A program made the translations under genes and the position numbers. DNA of 36,957 nucleotides from DASRHK01 sp035650495 (lineage in GTDB: Bacteria; Pseudomonadota; Gammaproteobacteria; Nevskiales; Nevskiaceae): the NCBI GenBank assembly GCA_035650495.1, contig DASRHK010000024.1, positions 1 through 36,957 on the forward strand, in the 5' to 3' direction. Within the stretch, counting starts at the first letter, position 1. Every line of letters begins with the position of its first letter. Shown piece by piece: positions 7,969-16,029 of the stretch. Under the pieces are notes generated by a model. That model saw only the letters and a program-made list of their open reading frames with translations. It ran no database searches and was not told the origin of the DNA.

Positions 7969-9195
7969 TTACTCGCCGCTCTCCTTGAACGCAGCCAGCG
8001 CTTTGCGGCGTCGATTCGCGAGCTCTTCGCCGAGCTTCGCGCCCTCGAAGCCCTCCTCGACGAGCGCGCGCGGCTCCACGGCTTTCGCGGCCTTCGCTGC
8101 GCCGCGCAGGTAGTCGGTCTCGGGAACTGCAACGCTTTCCCGCCCCAGCCGTCCGCGCACGTCGCACTCGCACGCCTGCAGCGCTTCCTCGAAGCGCTGC
8201 GGCCGGCGGAACACATCGAGGCGCTCGAGCAGCTCGAGCACGGTCTGCGGCCGCATCTCCATCGCGCGATGCACGTTGAGGTGGTCGCGCGTCACCATCA
8301 GCGCGAGATCGCGGCATGCGTTGGGCACGCGCAGCCGCTCGCAGAACTGCTCGACCAGCGGCAGCCCGCGATGCTCGTGCATCTTGTGGCTCGGCAGCTC
8401 GTGCTGCGGCGTGGTCGCCTTGCCGAGATCGTGGAGCAGCGCGGCGACGCGCACTTCGAGCGAGCGGCCGGCGCGCGCAGCGACGTCGATGCACATCATG
8501 GTGTGCACGCCGGTGTCGACTTCGGGGTGATAGTCGGCGCGCTGCGGCACGCCGAACAGCGCGTCGAGCTCCGGCATCACGCGCGCGAGCGCGCCGCATT
8601 CGCGCAAGGTCGTGAAGAACGTGCTCGGCTTGTCGTGCATCAGCGCGCGCTCGGTTTCCTTCCACACGCGCTCGGGGACGAGCGCGTCGGCTTCGCCGTC
8701 GGCGACCATCTGCTTCATCAGCGCGATCGTGGTGTCGGCGATCCGGAATCCCATGGGCGCGAAGCGCGTGTGGAAGCGCGCGAGCCGCAGGATGCGCACG
8801 GGATCTTCCGCGAACGCCGGCGACACGTGCCGGAGGATCCGCTGCTCGAGATCCGCGCGACCGCCGTACGGATCGACGAGGCTGCCCGCCTCGTCCTGCG
8901 CGATCGCGTTGATGGTGATGTCTCGACGCTTGAGATCGTCCTCGAGCGTGACGCCTTTGCCGGCGTCGATCGCGAAGCCGTGATAGCCGCGCGCGGTCTT
9001 GCGCTCCGTGCGCGCGAGCGCGTGCTCTTCCTTGGTCTCCGGGTGCAGGAACACGGGGAAATCCTTGCCGACCGAGCGATAACCCGCGGCGAGCATCTCG
9101 TCGGGCGTGGCACCGACGACGACCCAATCCTTTTCCTTGACCGGCAAGCCGAGCAGCGCGTCGCGGACCGCGCCGCCGACCAGGTAGCGCCTCAC
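7969..9195 (-). CDS. cca: CCA-adding tRNA nucleotidyltransferase
   Basis: A 408-residue enzyme that builds or repairs the 3' CCA end of tRNA. The nucleotidyltransferase head has YLVGGAVRDALLGLP and KEKDWVVVGATPDEML, then DDLKRRDITINAIA and the RNA-binding neck with EDPVRILRLARF. An HD phosphohydrolase-type domain (AALLHDLGK, then HKMHEHRG) gives it the multifunctional form known from E. coli (412 aa). The start is GTG at 9195, placed because MRRYLVGG matches the family N-terminus. It overlaps the slt stop by 4 bp (GTGA), so translation is coupled to slt. Confidence 0.93.
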   Translation of the reverse strand: MRRYLVGGAVRDALLGLPVKEKDWVVVGATPDEMLAAGYRSVGKDFPVFLHPETKEEHALARTERKTARGYHGFAIDAGKGVTLEDDLKRRDITINAIAQDEAGSLVDPYGGRADLEQRILRHVSPAFAEDPVRILRLARFHTRFAPMGFRIADTTIALMKQMVADGEADALVPERVWKETERALMHDKPSTFFTTLRECGALARVMPELDALFGVPQRADYHPEVDTGVHTMMCIDVAARAGRSLEVRVAALLHDLGKATTPQHELPSHKMHEHRGLPLVEQFCERLRVPNACRDLALMVTRDHLNVHRAMEMRPQTVLELLERLDVFRRPQRFEEALQACECDVRGRLGRESVAVPETDYLRGAAKAAKAVEPRALVEEGFEGAKLGEELANRRRKALAAFKESGE

Positions 9196-11150
9196 GATCC
9201 GCCCACCGCGACCTTCTCGACCGGCGCCAATTGCGAGACGAGGTTCTGCGGCTGGCCGGTCGCCTTCCACGCGTAGACGACGCCGTTCCACAGGATGCGC
9301 TGCACGTAGGTGCGCGTTTCGTTGTACGGGATGTTCTCGATCCAGATCTCGGCATCGCGCGGCTCGTCGGGCAGCCACTTGCGCAGCGGCGCCGGTCCGG
9401 CGTTGTAGCACGCGAGCGCGAAGATCACGCGCCCGCCGCAGCTGTCGAGATACTCGCGCAGATGCGCAGCACCGAGCGGCACGTTCACCTTCGGCTTCTT
9501 GAGATCCTCCGGCTCCGGCTGCGGCAGGTTCCAGTGCTTCGCCGCTTCGCGCGCGTAGCGCGGCAGCAATTGCAGCAAGCCGATCGCGTTGGCCGACGAC
9601 ACCGCATCGGGACGGAACAGGCTCTCCTGGCGCATCACGCTGTAGATCAGCTCGGGCGGCAATCCAGACAAAGCAGCGGCGTCGCGGACCTCCTGCTGAT
9701 ACGGCTGTGGATACAGCAGATCGAGATCATCGAACATCTGCTGCTGCGCCGTGATCGTCACCGTCTGATCGAACAGTCCCCAGTTCGCCGCGAGTCGCGC
9801 CGCTTGCAAGCGTTCCTGCGGCGACAGGCCTTCCATCCCCGCGCGCCATTCCGGATTGCTCCACGCGTATTCGCCGATCGCCGCAGCCTCGCGCGCACGC
9901 TGGAATCCGGCGATCTGCGTGAGCCTCACCTGCACTTCCGGATCGTCCGCGCCGGGCTGATTGCGCGGCGTGAAGCTCTGACCCAGGCGCTGTGCCGCGA
10001 GCACCGAGTGATAGCCGTTCTCCTCGAGGAGCGCCTCGTAGAGCTTCTTCGCGTCCTCGTGCTTGCCGCTTTCGTCGAGCGCGCGCGCGTGCCAGTAGCG
10101 CCAGCGCGACTGCGCTTTCAGCGGAGCCGGCGCGTGATCGTGCCACTTGAGGAATTGCTTCCAGTTGCCGGCCCAGAGTGCCGCGCGCAGTCGCCACTCG
10201 TGGTCCTTGTCCTCGAGCACCTTGTCCGGGACGTCCTTGTATTGCGCGACGGCTTCGGGCTGCCGATCCATCGCGAGACCGATGGCAAGCGCGCGCGCGT
10301 AATCGTCGTGCCGCTTCTTCTCGATCGACCGCTTCTTGAAGAGCGGCTTGTAGACCTTGAGCGCCGCCGCGCCGTCGAGCCGCGCGAGCCGCGCGAAGGC
10401 ATCGGCCATCGCTTCCTGATCGGCCGGCGCTTTCGGATTGTCGATGAGCTTCTGCAGCTCGGGCCCGGGCGCCTGGATCAGCGAAGCCCAGCGATTGATC
10501 GGATCGGCGCGCGCCGGTGGCAGGCTCGTCGCCAGCGCACGCGCGAGCTTGGCGCGACCGGACTTGAGCGCGAGCCGTGCGCGCTGCTCGATCGCGTCGT
10601 CGGTGAGCGCGCCCTGCTCCTTCAGCCACGCGAACGCGGCGTCGCATTGCGACGGCTGGTCGTCCGGCGTCATCCAGCGCGCGAACACGAGCGCGCGCAC
10701 GTCGTTGGTCGGCGCGCCTTCGGGCAGCGTCTGCACGCGCGCCGTCAGGTACTGGCAGCGCAGGATCGGATCGGCGACGGACTCGTCGTAGTACTGCACG
10801 AACTGCGGCCAGGCGTTGCGATCGGCGAGGCTCGACAGCCACGTGCGGCGCAGGTCGCGCGTCCACAGCTCGCCGCGATTGGCGTCGAGGAACGCCGCGA
10901 CCTGCTCGTCGGTCAGAGGCAGCGGCGCATCGGCGATCGCGCGCTGCAATCGCGCGGCGTGCAGGTACGGATAGAGCGGATAGTCGTGGAACGACTCGAT
11001 CTCGGCGGTCTGCGCCACGCCGGCGCGCGTGAGCGCGAGCGTGGCGGCGAAGCGCGTGCGCGTCTGCGCCAGGTCCTCCGCCGACGCCGCGAGCGGCAGC
11101 AGCGCAACGAGCACGATCGCGCGGGAAATCCTGAGGGCGTGAGTTAGCAT
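9192..11150 (-). CDS. slt: Soluble lytic murein transglycosylase (Slt70-like)
   Basis: A 652-residue periplasmic enzyme that cleaves the MurNAc-GlcNAc bond with formation of 1,6-anhydro-MurNAc. A signal peptide (LVALLPLAASA) is followed by a long alpha-helical superhelical U/L region (about residues 25-480) and the C-terminal SLT catalytic domain. The latter has SVMRQESLFRPDAVS with catalytic Glu509, ANAIGLLQLLP, and the ACYNAGPAPLRKW motif. Total length matches E. coli Slt70. The ATG at 11150 was taken because it starts the signal peptide; the frame stays open far upstream only as a shadow of the tauE-like gene. Its start is 12 bp from the divergent permease start. Confidence 0.93.
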   Translation of the reverse strand: MLTHALRISRAIVLVALLPLAASAEDLAQTRTRFAATLALTRAGVAQTAEIESFHDYPLYPYLHAARLQRAIADAPLPLTDEQVAAFLDANRGELWTRDLRRTWLSSLADRNAWPQFVQYYDESVADPILRCQYLTARVQTLPEGAPTNDVRALVFARWMTPDDQPSQCDAAFAWLKEQGALTDDAIEQRARLALKSGRAKLARALATSLPPARADPINRWASLIQAPGPELQKLIDNPKAPADQEAMADAFARLARLDGAAALKVYKPLFKKRSIEKKRHDDYARALAIGLAMDRQPEAVAQYKDVPDKVLEDKDHEWRLRAALWAGNWKQFLKWHDHAPAPLKAQSRWRYWHARALDESGKHEDAKKLYEALLEENGYHSVLAAQRLGQSFTPRNQPGADDPEVQVRLTQIAGFQRAREAAAIGEYAWSNPEWRAGMEGLSPQERLQAARLAANWGLFDQTVTITAQQQMFDDLDLLYPQPYQQEVRDAAALSGLPPELIYSVMRQESLFRPDAVSSANAIGLLQLLPRYAREAAKHWNLPQPEPEDLKKPKVNVPLGAAHLREYLDSCGGRVIFALACYNAGPAPLRKWLPDEPRDAEIWIENIPYNETRTYVQRILWNGVVYAWKATGQPQNLVSQLAPVEKVAVGGS

Positions 11151-11162
11151 GCGCGCACCATT

Positions 11163-11957
11163 ATGCAATCCCTGATCCTGTTCCTTGTGACCGGCGCCAT
11201 AGCCGGCGTGCTCGCGGGGCTGTTCGGCGTCGGCGGCGGGCTGATCATGGTGCCTGCGCTCGCGTTCGTGCTGCCGCTCAACGGCGCGCCCGAAGACGTC
11301 TACATGCAGATGGCGATCGGCACCTCGCTCGCGGTGATCGGCGCGACGTCGATCTCGTCGACGCTCTCGCATCACCGTCGCGACGGCGTGGTGTGGCCGA
11401 TCTTCTGGCGCGTCGCGCCGGGGCTCGTCGTCGGCGCGCTGCTCGGAGCCGGGATCGCGGATCAGCTTTCGGCGGTGGCGCTCAAGCGCATCGTCGGCAT
11501 CGGCGCTTTGCTGATCTCGATCCAGATGGGATTCCGGCTGAAGCCGCAGACGCACGAGGATGCGAAGCCGCCGCGGGGCATCGAGCTGCTGGCCGCCGGT
11601 GCGGTCATCGGCGCGCTTTCGTCGCTGATCGGCATCGGCGGCGGCTCGCTGACCGTTCCTTATCTCTCGCTGCGCGGCGTGCACATCCGTCGCGCGGTCG
11701 GCACGTCCGCCGCGTGCGGCATGCCGATCTCGTGGGGCGGCGCCGCGGGCTTCATCGTGCACGGCTGGGGACACCCGGGCCTGCCGCCCTATTCGCTCGG
11801 CTATGTGAGCCTGCTCGCCTTCACCGCGCTCGGCGCGGCCAGCGTCGCAACGGCACCGCTCGGCGCGCGCCTCGCGCACGGCCTGTCTCCGACGAGCCTG
11901 TCCCGCGGCTTCGCGATCCTGCTGGCGGGCATTGGGCTCAAGATGCTGATCGGCTAA
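11163..11957 (+). CDS. TauE/SafE-family sulfite/anion exporter
   Basis: A 264-residue inner-membrane protein of the TauE/SafE (DUF81) family, with about eight hydrophobic helices. Both family half-motifs are present: LAGLFGVGGGLIMVPAL near the N-terminus and ALSSLIGIGGGSLTVPYL in the second half. Family members are proposed exporters of sulfite, sulfoacetate or related anions. The next gene on the same strand encodes ATP sulfurylase, which supports a sulfur-compound role here, but the substrate is inferred only. The start codon is 12 bp from the divergent slt start, so its promoter must overlap the slt coding region. Confidence 0.88.
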   Translation: MQSLILFLVTGAIAGVLAGLFGVGGGLIMVPALAFVLPLNGAPEDVYMQMAIGTSLAVIGATSISSTLSHHRRDGVVWPIFWRVAPGLVVGALLGAGIADQLSAVALKRIVGIGALLISIQMGFRLKPQTHEDAKPPRGIELLAAGAVIGALSSLIGIGGGSLTVPYLSLRGVHIRRAVGTSAACGMPISWGGAAGFIVHGWGHPGLPPYSLGYVSLLAFTALGAASVATAPLGARLAHGLSPTSLSRGFAILLAGIGLKMLIG

Positions 11958-11960
11958 AAT
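11932..11960 (+). promoter_or_regulatory. Promoter of sat inside the 3' end of the TauE-like gene
   Basis: A -35 TTGGGC (11932-11937), a 17-nt spacer and a -10 TAAAAT (11955-11960). The -10 overlaps the stop codon of the permease gene. The predicted start gives a leader of about 29 nt before the sat ATG. It allows sat to be transcribed independently of the permease gene. Confidence 0.6.
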
Positions 11961-11995
11961 CGCGCCTCGATTTTTCTCCACGCGAGATTGCCCCG

Positions 11996-13183
11996 ATGAT
12001 CCAGCCCCACGGCTCGACCGAGCTCAAGCCCCTTTTCGTCGCCGACGCCGCCCGCCGCCAGTCGCTCATCAAGGAAGCCGAGATGCTGCCGTCGCTGCTG
12101 CTCAACTCCGCGGCGGCTGCGAATGCGGTGATGCTCGGCGCCGGCTATTTCAATCCGCTGCCGGGCTACATGAATCTCGCCGACGCGCTCTCCGTCGCCG
12201 ATCACCTGAAGACCACGTCGGGCCTGTTCTGGCCGGTGCCGATCGTCAATCTCACCAAGGAGACCGGCATCAAGGCCGGATCGCGCATCGCACTGCGCGA
12301 CCCGAACGTCGACGGCAATCCGGTGCTGGCGATCATGGACGTCAAGGCCGTCGAGACGGTGAGCGACGACCAGATCAAGCACATGGCGCAGAAGATCTTC
12401 GGCACGCTCGACGCCAAGCATCCGGGTGTGGCGACGTTCACCACGCTCGGCAACACGCTGCTGTCGGGCCCGATCGAAGTGCTGAACTATTCGTACTTCG
12501 AGAAGGAATTCCCCGACACCTTCCGCACCGCCGTGCAGATCCGCGCGGAGATCGCCAAGCGCGGCTGGAAGAAGGTGGTCGCGTTCCAGACGCGCAATCC
12601 GATGCATCGCGCGCACGAAGAGCTCTGCCGCATGGCGATGGAGCGCCTCAAGGCCGACGGTCTCGTGATCCACATGCTGCTCGGCAAGCTCAAGGGCGGC
12701 GACATCCCGGCGAACGTGCGCAACGACTGCATCAACAAGATGGTCGAGCTGTACTTCCCGAAGAACTCGGTGATGGTCACCGGCTACGGCTTCGACATGC
12801 TCTATGCCGGCCCGCGCGAAGCGGTGCTGCACGCCGTGTTCCGCCAGAACATGGGCGCGAACTACCTGATCGTCGGCCGCGACCACGCGGGCGTCGGCAG
12901 CTACTACGGGCCGTTCGACGCGCAGGCGATCTTCGAGAAGGACGTGCCCAAGGGCGCGCTCAAGATCGAGATCTTCGGCGCCGACAACACCGCCTGGTCG
13001 AAGAAGCTCGGCCGCGTGGTGATGAAGCGCGAAGCGCCCGGGCATACCGACGAGGACTACATCGACCTCTCCGGCACCAAAGTCCGCGAAATGCTTGGCA
13101 AAGGCCAGGCGCCGCCGCCGGAGTTCTCCCGTCCCGAGGTGGCCCGGATCTTGATGGATTATTACCAGTCCATCGGCGGTTGA
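11996..13183 (+). CDS. sat: Sulfate adenylyltransferase (ATP sulfurylase), single-domain type
   Basis: A 395-residue enzyme catalysing ATP + sulfate = APS + PPi. The sequence has the PUA-like N-terminal domain (residues about 1-165, with NPLPGYMNLADAL). The catalytic domain follows with QTRNPMHRAHE, in which Gln198, Arg200, Asn201, His204 and His207 form the nucleotide/sulfate site. VGRDHAGVGSYYGPFDAQ comes next, and the C-terminus has DLSGTKVREML. This is the homo-oligomeric Sat/SopT form, unlike the CysD/CysN heterodimer. It may act in assimilation or, in sulfur oxidisers, in reverse to make ATP from APS. No APS reductase or kinase gene is nearby, so direction is undecided. It has its own promoter within the upstream gene. 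Confidence 0.95.
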   Translation: MIQPHGSTELKPLFVADAARRQSLIKEAEMLPSLLLNSAAAANAVMLGAGYFNPLPGYMNLADALSVADHLKTTSGLFWPVPIVNLTKETGIKAGSRIALRDPNVDGNPVLAIMDVKAVETVSDDQIKHMAQKIFGTLDAKHPGVATFTTLGNTLLSGPIEVLNYSYFEKEFPDTFRTAVQIRAEIAKRGWKKVVAFQTRNPMHRAHEELCRMAMERLKADGLVIHMLLGKLKGGDIPANVRNDCINKMVELYFPKNSVMVTGYGFDMLYAGPREAVLHAVFRQNMGANYLIVGRDHAGVGSYYGPFDAQAIFEKDVPKGALKIEIFGADNTAWSKKLGRVVMKREAPGHTDEDYIDLSGTKVREMLGKGQAPPPEFSRPEVARILMDYYQSIGG

Positions 13184-13196
13184 CCTGTGGTGCAAT

Positions 13197-13220
13197 GGCT
13201 GAGGTAATCTGACCTCAGCC
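13197..13220 (+). terminator. Hairpin between sat and the lytic transglycosylase gene
   Basis: A perfect 9-bp stem (GGCTGAGGT / ACCTCAGCC) with a 6-nt loop, 13 bp after the sat stop. The following sequence is G-rich rather than T-rich, so it could be a factor-dependent terminator, a 3' stabiliser or a leader hairpin of the next gene. Confidence 0.45.
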
Positions 13221-13247
13221 GGGGCCGGGGTTGGGGGGAAGGGAGTC

Positions 13248-13925
13248 ATGAGTCGCCAAGGGAGTTTCGCGCGCCGCATCGTGGTGTCCGTCGTCGCGGC
13301 TGTGGTATGCAGCGCACCGGCTTTTGCGCAGGATGACGGCAAGGCCAAGATCTATCAGCACCGCGACGCCAATGGCGTGCGCACCTTCTCCGACCTGAAG
13401 CGCATCCGCGGCATGAGATTCGTCGGCGAGTACGCGCGGCCCACGGCCGAGGCGTCGTGCCGCGGCATGACGCCGGCGATGATCGAGACGCGCGGCACCC
13501 AGTACGACACGCTGTTCGCCGGCTACGCGCAGAGCAATGGCATCGAGGCGGCGCTGATCAAGGCAGTTGCCCGCATCGAATCGTGCTTCGACCTGCGCGC
13601 CGTCTCGCGCGTCGGCGCGCAAGGGCTCATGCAGCTCATGCCGGGCACGCAGAACCTGCTCGGGGTCAGCGACCCGTTCGTGGCCGACAAGAACATCAAC
13701 GGCGGCGCCGCCTATCTGCGCATGATGCTCGACCGCTTCAACGGCGACGTCGCGCTCGCGCTCGCCGCCTACAACGCCGGACCCGAAGCGGTCGACCGGC
13801 ATCACGGCATCCCGCCGTTCCGCGAGACGCGCGACTACGTGAAGCGCGTCACCGAGCAGTACGATCTCTATCGAGCGCGCGCCACCGCCAAGCTGCAGCC
13901 GGTGACGCTCCGCGTCCAGAACTGA
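13248..13925 (+). CDS. Small exported lytic transglycosylase (SLT domain)
   Basis: A 225-residue exported protein. A signal peptide ends at about AFA-Q (residue 27). Residues 31-55 (KIYQHRDANGVRTFSDLKR) resemble a DUF4124-like small beta domain. The SLT catalytic domain follows from about residue 90: AVARIESCFDLRAVS with catalytic Glu111, GAQGLMQLMPGT, and ALAAYNAGPEAV. It should cleave peptidoglycan glycan strands in the periplasm. A good Shine-Dalgarno (GGGAG, 2-3 nt before the ATG, with more G-rich sequence just upstream) supports the start. It is the second lytic transglycosylase within 4 kb, of a different architecture from slt. Confidence 0.9.
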   Translation: MSRQGSFARRIVVSVVAAVVCSAPAFAQDDGKAKIYQHRDANGVRTFSDLKRIRGMRFVGEYARPTAEASCRGMTPAMIETRGTQYDTLFAGYAQSNGIEAALIKAVARIESCFDLRAVSRVGAQGLMQLMPGTQNLLGVSDPFVADKNINGGAAYLRMMLDRFNGDVALALAAYNAGPEAVDRHHGIPPFRETRDYVKRVTEQYDLYRARATAKLQPVTLRVQN

Positions 13926-14042
13926 CTCGCGTCGTCACCGACGCCGCCGCTCCGGCGGACGGCTCCGCTCGTCGCGTCGTGGCATGGCGATTGCTCCTGA
14001 AGCCGCCACTATTCGCCGTCCTTTCCCTCCCGCGCCGTGCCG

Positions 14043-14657
14043 ATGAACGACGCCGCACCCACCGAAACCCGCAAGGCCCGCTTCCTCGCGGCCGCATCCA
14101 CGCTCGCTGAAACCCTCAAGCTCGATCAGCTCAGCGTCGCCGCGGTTTGCGACGAGGCGCGATTGACCGCGCCGGAATTCATCGAGGAATTCGGCAGCGT
14201 CGAAGGCTACGTCGGCGAGCTGCATCGCAAATTCCTCGACGGCCTGCTCGCGCGCATGATCCGCGAGACCGGCGAGCTCAAGCCCGGCATCGAGCGCATC
14301 CTCCGGGCTTCGTTCGCGCAGCTCGACGGTTGTCTCGAGCAGCGCGCCCAGCGCGCGTGGTTCGCCGACGCGCGTCGCAAGCTGCCGCGCGTGATGGAAG
14401 AGATCCACCAGCGCAATCGCGCGACCGCGATGATGATCTCCATCGAGCTCGCCGAGCTCGGTTGCCGCGAGCCGATGATCGTCGCGCGCTTCTACACGAC
14501 GATGATGGTCGAAGCCGCGCAGATGGAAGCCGACGCCGGCGCGGCCGTCCCCGAAGTGCGGCAGGCGCTGCGCGACTTCCTGATCGCCTGGGTGCTGTCG
14601 CGCCGCTCGGTCAGCCCGCAAATGCCTTCCGGATCGCCTCTACCCGTTTCCGGTTAG
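14043..14657 (+). CDS. TetR/AcrR-like transcriptional regulator
   Basis: A protein of about 204 residues with a TetR-type N-terminal helix-turn-helix. TRKARFLAAASTLAE as helix 1 is followed by LSVAAVCDEARLTAPEFIEEF and SVEGYVGELHRKFLDGLL, which matches the usual spacing although the recognition helix is atypical (lacking the common aromatic pair). The rest is an all-alpha ligand-binding domain of unknown specificity. The ATG at 14043 is taken; a GTG two codons earlier is possible, and neither has a clear ribosome site. The C-terminus overlaps the convergent DUF1499 gene by 47 bp. Target genes are not evident. Confidence 0.7.
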   Translation: MNDAAPTETRKARFLAAASTLAETLKLDQLSVAAVCDEARLTAPEFIEEFGSVEGYVGELHRKFLDGLLARMIRETGELKPGIERILRASFAQLDGCLEQRAQRAWFADARRKLPRVMEEIHQRNRATAMMISIELAELGCREPMIVARFYTTMMVEAAQMEADAGAAVPEVRQALRDFLIAWVLSRRSVSPQMPSGSPLPVSG

Positions 14658-15006
14658 CGCCGAGATCGGAGTAGCCCAGCCGCGACGCCGAGCGCACCTG
14701 GATCGCTTTTCCGTCGTTGTAGAACTCGACGTCGTCGACGAAGCCCATCAGCTTGCTGGTGAACTCCGCGTAGAGATAGTCGGGCCGCGATTCGATCACT
14801 TCGGCGCCGGCCTGGTCGTCGATCACGTCGCGCAGCTTCTTCATCGCCGTCGCGGTATCGCCGGCGAAGCCGATCGGCGCGATGTAGTGCTGGGTGTCGG
14901 CCGGGTCGGCCTGGCTCGACACGCAGTTCGGCTTGCGCGGCGGCGGCGACAGCCGGCCGTTGGTCACGCCGAGGTGCGCGGGTCGCTTGCCGCTGAAATG
15001 GAACAT
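14611..15006 (-). CDS. DUF1499 family protein
   Basis: A 131-residue protein of the DUF1499 family, function unknown. It carries the family features NCVSSQADPAD near the N-terminus, DYLYAEFTSKLMGFVDDVEFY in the middle and IQVRSASRLGYSDLGANRKR at the C-terminus. A clear GGGAGA lies about 7 nt before the ATG. It is transcribed in the same direction as oxyR, starting 34 bp after the oxyR stop with a palindromic repeat between them. Its 3' end overlaps that of the TetR-like gene. Confidence 0.85.
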   Translation of the reverse strand: MFHFSGKRPAHLGVTNGRLSPPPRKPNCVSSQADPADTQHYIAPIGFAGDTATAMKKLRDVIDDQAGAEVIESRPDYLYAEFTSKLMGFVDDVEFYNDGKAIQVRSASRLGYSDLGANRKRVEAIRKAFAG

Positions 15007-15032
15007 GACCGTTCTCCCATCCCCTGTTGTAG

Positions 15033-15050
15033 GTCGGCCTTCAGGCCGAC
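15033..15050. repeat. Palindromic dispersed repeat, copy 1 (at oxyR stop)
   Basis: GTCGGCCTTCAGGCCGAC is a near-perfect palindrome: 8-bp arms with a 2-nt loop. The oxyR stop codon (TCA on this strand, 15041-15043) lies at its centre. An identical 18-mer in inverse orientation occurs at 33561-33578; similarity extends outward to TGTRG on one side. It resembles the REP-like palindromes common in proteobacterial genomes and could serve as a terminator or mRNA 3' stabiliser. Confidence 0.75.
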
Positions 15051-15976
15051 GGCATATCCTCGCGCAATTTCTCCACGCCCGATAGCTTCGACTTGAGGAT
15101 CGCGTCGCGCACCGCGCGGACCGCGGCCAACCGCGGATAGGTCTTGCGCCAGATCAGCGCGACGCGACGCGACGGCGCCGGCGCGACGAAGGGCCGGGCG
15201 ACCAGCGCTTCGGAATCCGTAGCGCGGTGCTCGATCGAGCTCATCGGCACGACCGAGATGCCGAGACCGCTCGCGACCATGTGCCGGATCGTCTCGAGCG
15301 AGCTGCCGGTGAGCGGCCTGGGCGTGTCGGGATCCTGATCCATGCACTTCGGGCATGCAGCGATGACCTGATCGCGGAAGCAGTGGCCCGAGCCGAGCAG
15401 GAGCAGCTGTTCCTCCGCGAGCCGCTTCGCCGGGATCGCCTTCTCCTTGCTCCAGCGATGACCCGGCGGCAGCAGCACGACGAAGCTCTCGTCGTAGATC
15501 GGCCAGGCCTTCAGGCTTTCGAGGTCGACCGGCAGCGCGAGGATCGCGAGGTCGATCTCGTTGTCGCGCAACTGTTGCAGCAGGACCGCGGTGAAGTTCT
15601 CTTCGATCACCAGCGGCATCCGCGGCGCCTGGTCGCGCAGGATCGGCACCAGATGCGGCAGCAGGTACGGCGCGATGGTGTAGATCGCGCCGATGCGCAG
15701 CGGGCCGACCAGCTCGTCGCGGCCTTCGCGCGCGAGGTCCTTGATCAGCTCCGCTTCGCCGAGCACGCGACGCGCCTGCCGGATGATCTTCTCGCCCGCG
15801 GGCGTGGGTTTCGCCTCGCCGCGATTGCGCTCGAACAGCGCCACGCCGAGCTCGTCCTCGAGCTTCTTCAGCGCGAGCGACAGCGTCGGCTGCGACACGA
15901 ACGAGCGCTCCGCCGCCCGGCCGAAGTGCCGCTCCTTGTCGAGGTTCACCAGGTACCGCAGCTCGGTGAGGGTCAT
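15041..15976 (-). CDS. oxyR: OxyR hydrogen-peroxide sensor, LysR family
   Basis: A 311-residue LysR-type regulator. The N-terminal winged helix-turn-helix is clear (HFGRAAERSFVSQPTLSLAL, then LEDELGVALFER). The effector domain has the OxyR-specific redox pair Cys199 and Cys208 in SGHCFRDQVIAAC, at the same residue numbers as in E. coli OxyR; an extra Cys211 follows. Peroxide should form the Cys199-Cys208 disulfide and activate antioxidant genes, none of which is obvious nearby. The C-terminal codons fall within a palindromic dispersed repeat. It is divergent from the 928-aa exported protein gene, with 53 bp between them. Confidence 0.93.
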   Translation of the reverse strand: MTLTELRYLVNLDKERHFGRAAERSFVSQPTLSLALKKLEDELGVALFERNRGEAKPTPAGEKIIRQARRVLGEAELIKDLAREGRDELVGPLRIGAIYTIAPYLLPHLVPILRDQAPRMPLVIEENFTAVLLQQLRDNEIDLAILALPVDLESLKAWPIYDESFVVLLPPGHRWSKEKAIPAKRLAEEQLLLLGSGHCFRDQVIAACPKCMDQDPDTPRPLTGSSLETIRHMVASGLGISVVPMSSIEHRATDSEALVARPFVAPAPSRRVALIWRKTYPRLAAVRAVRDAILKSKLSGVEKLREDMPSA

Positions 15977-16029
15977 GCCGCGAATCCTACACGGGGTAGA
16001 ATTCTCGCCCTCTGGGGAGGGGAATTCCG

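Noticed and set aside
7943..9355. Upstream extension of the SnoaL-like lipoprotein frame
   Set aside because: It runs in a different frame through cca with low-complexity Arg/Ala translation; the lipoprotein signal marks the true start.
9231..11147. 638-codon plus-strand open frame opposite slt
   Set aside because: Antisense shadow of a clear Slt70 homologue.
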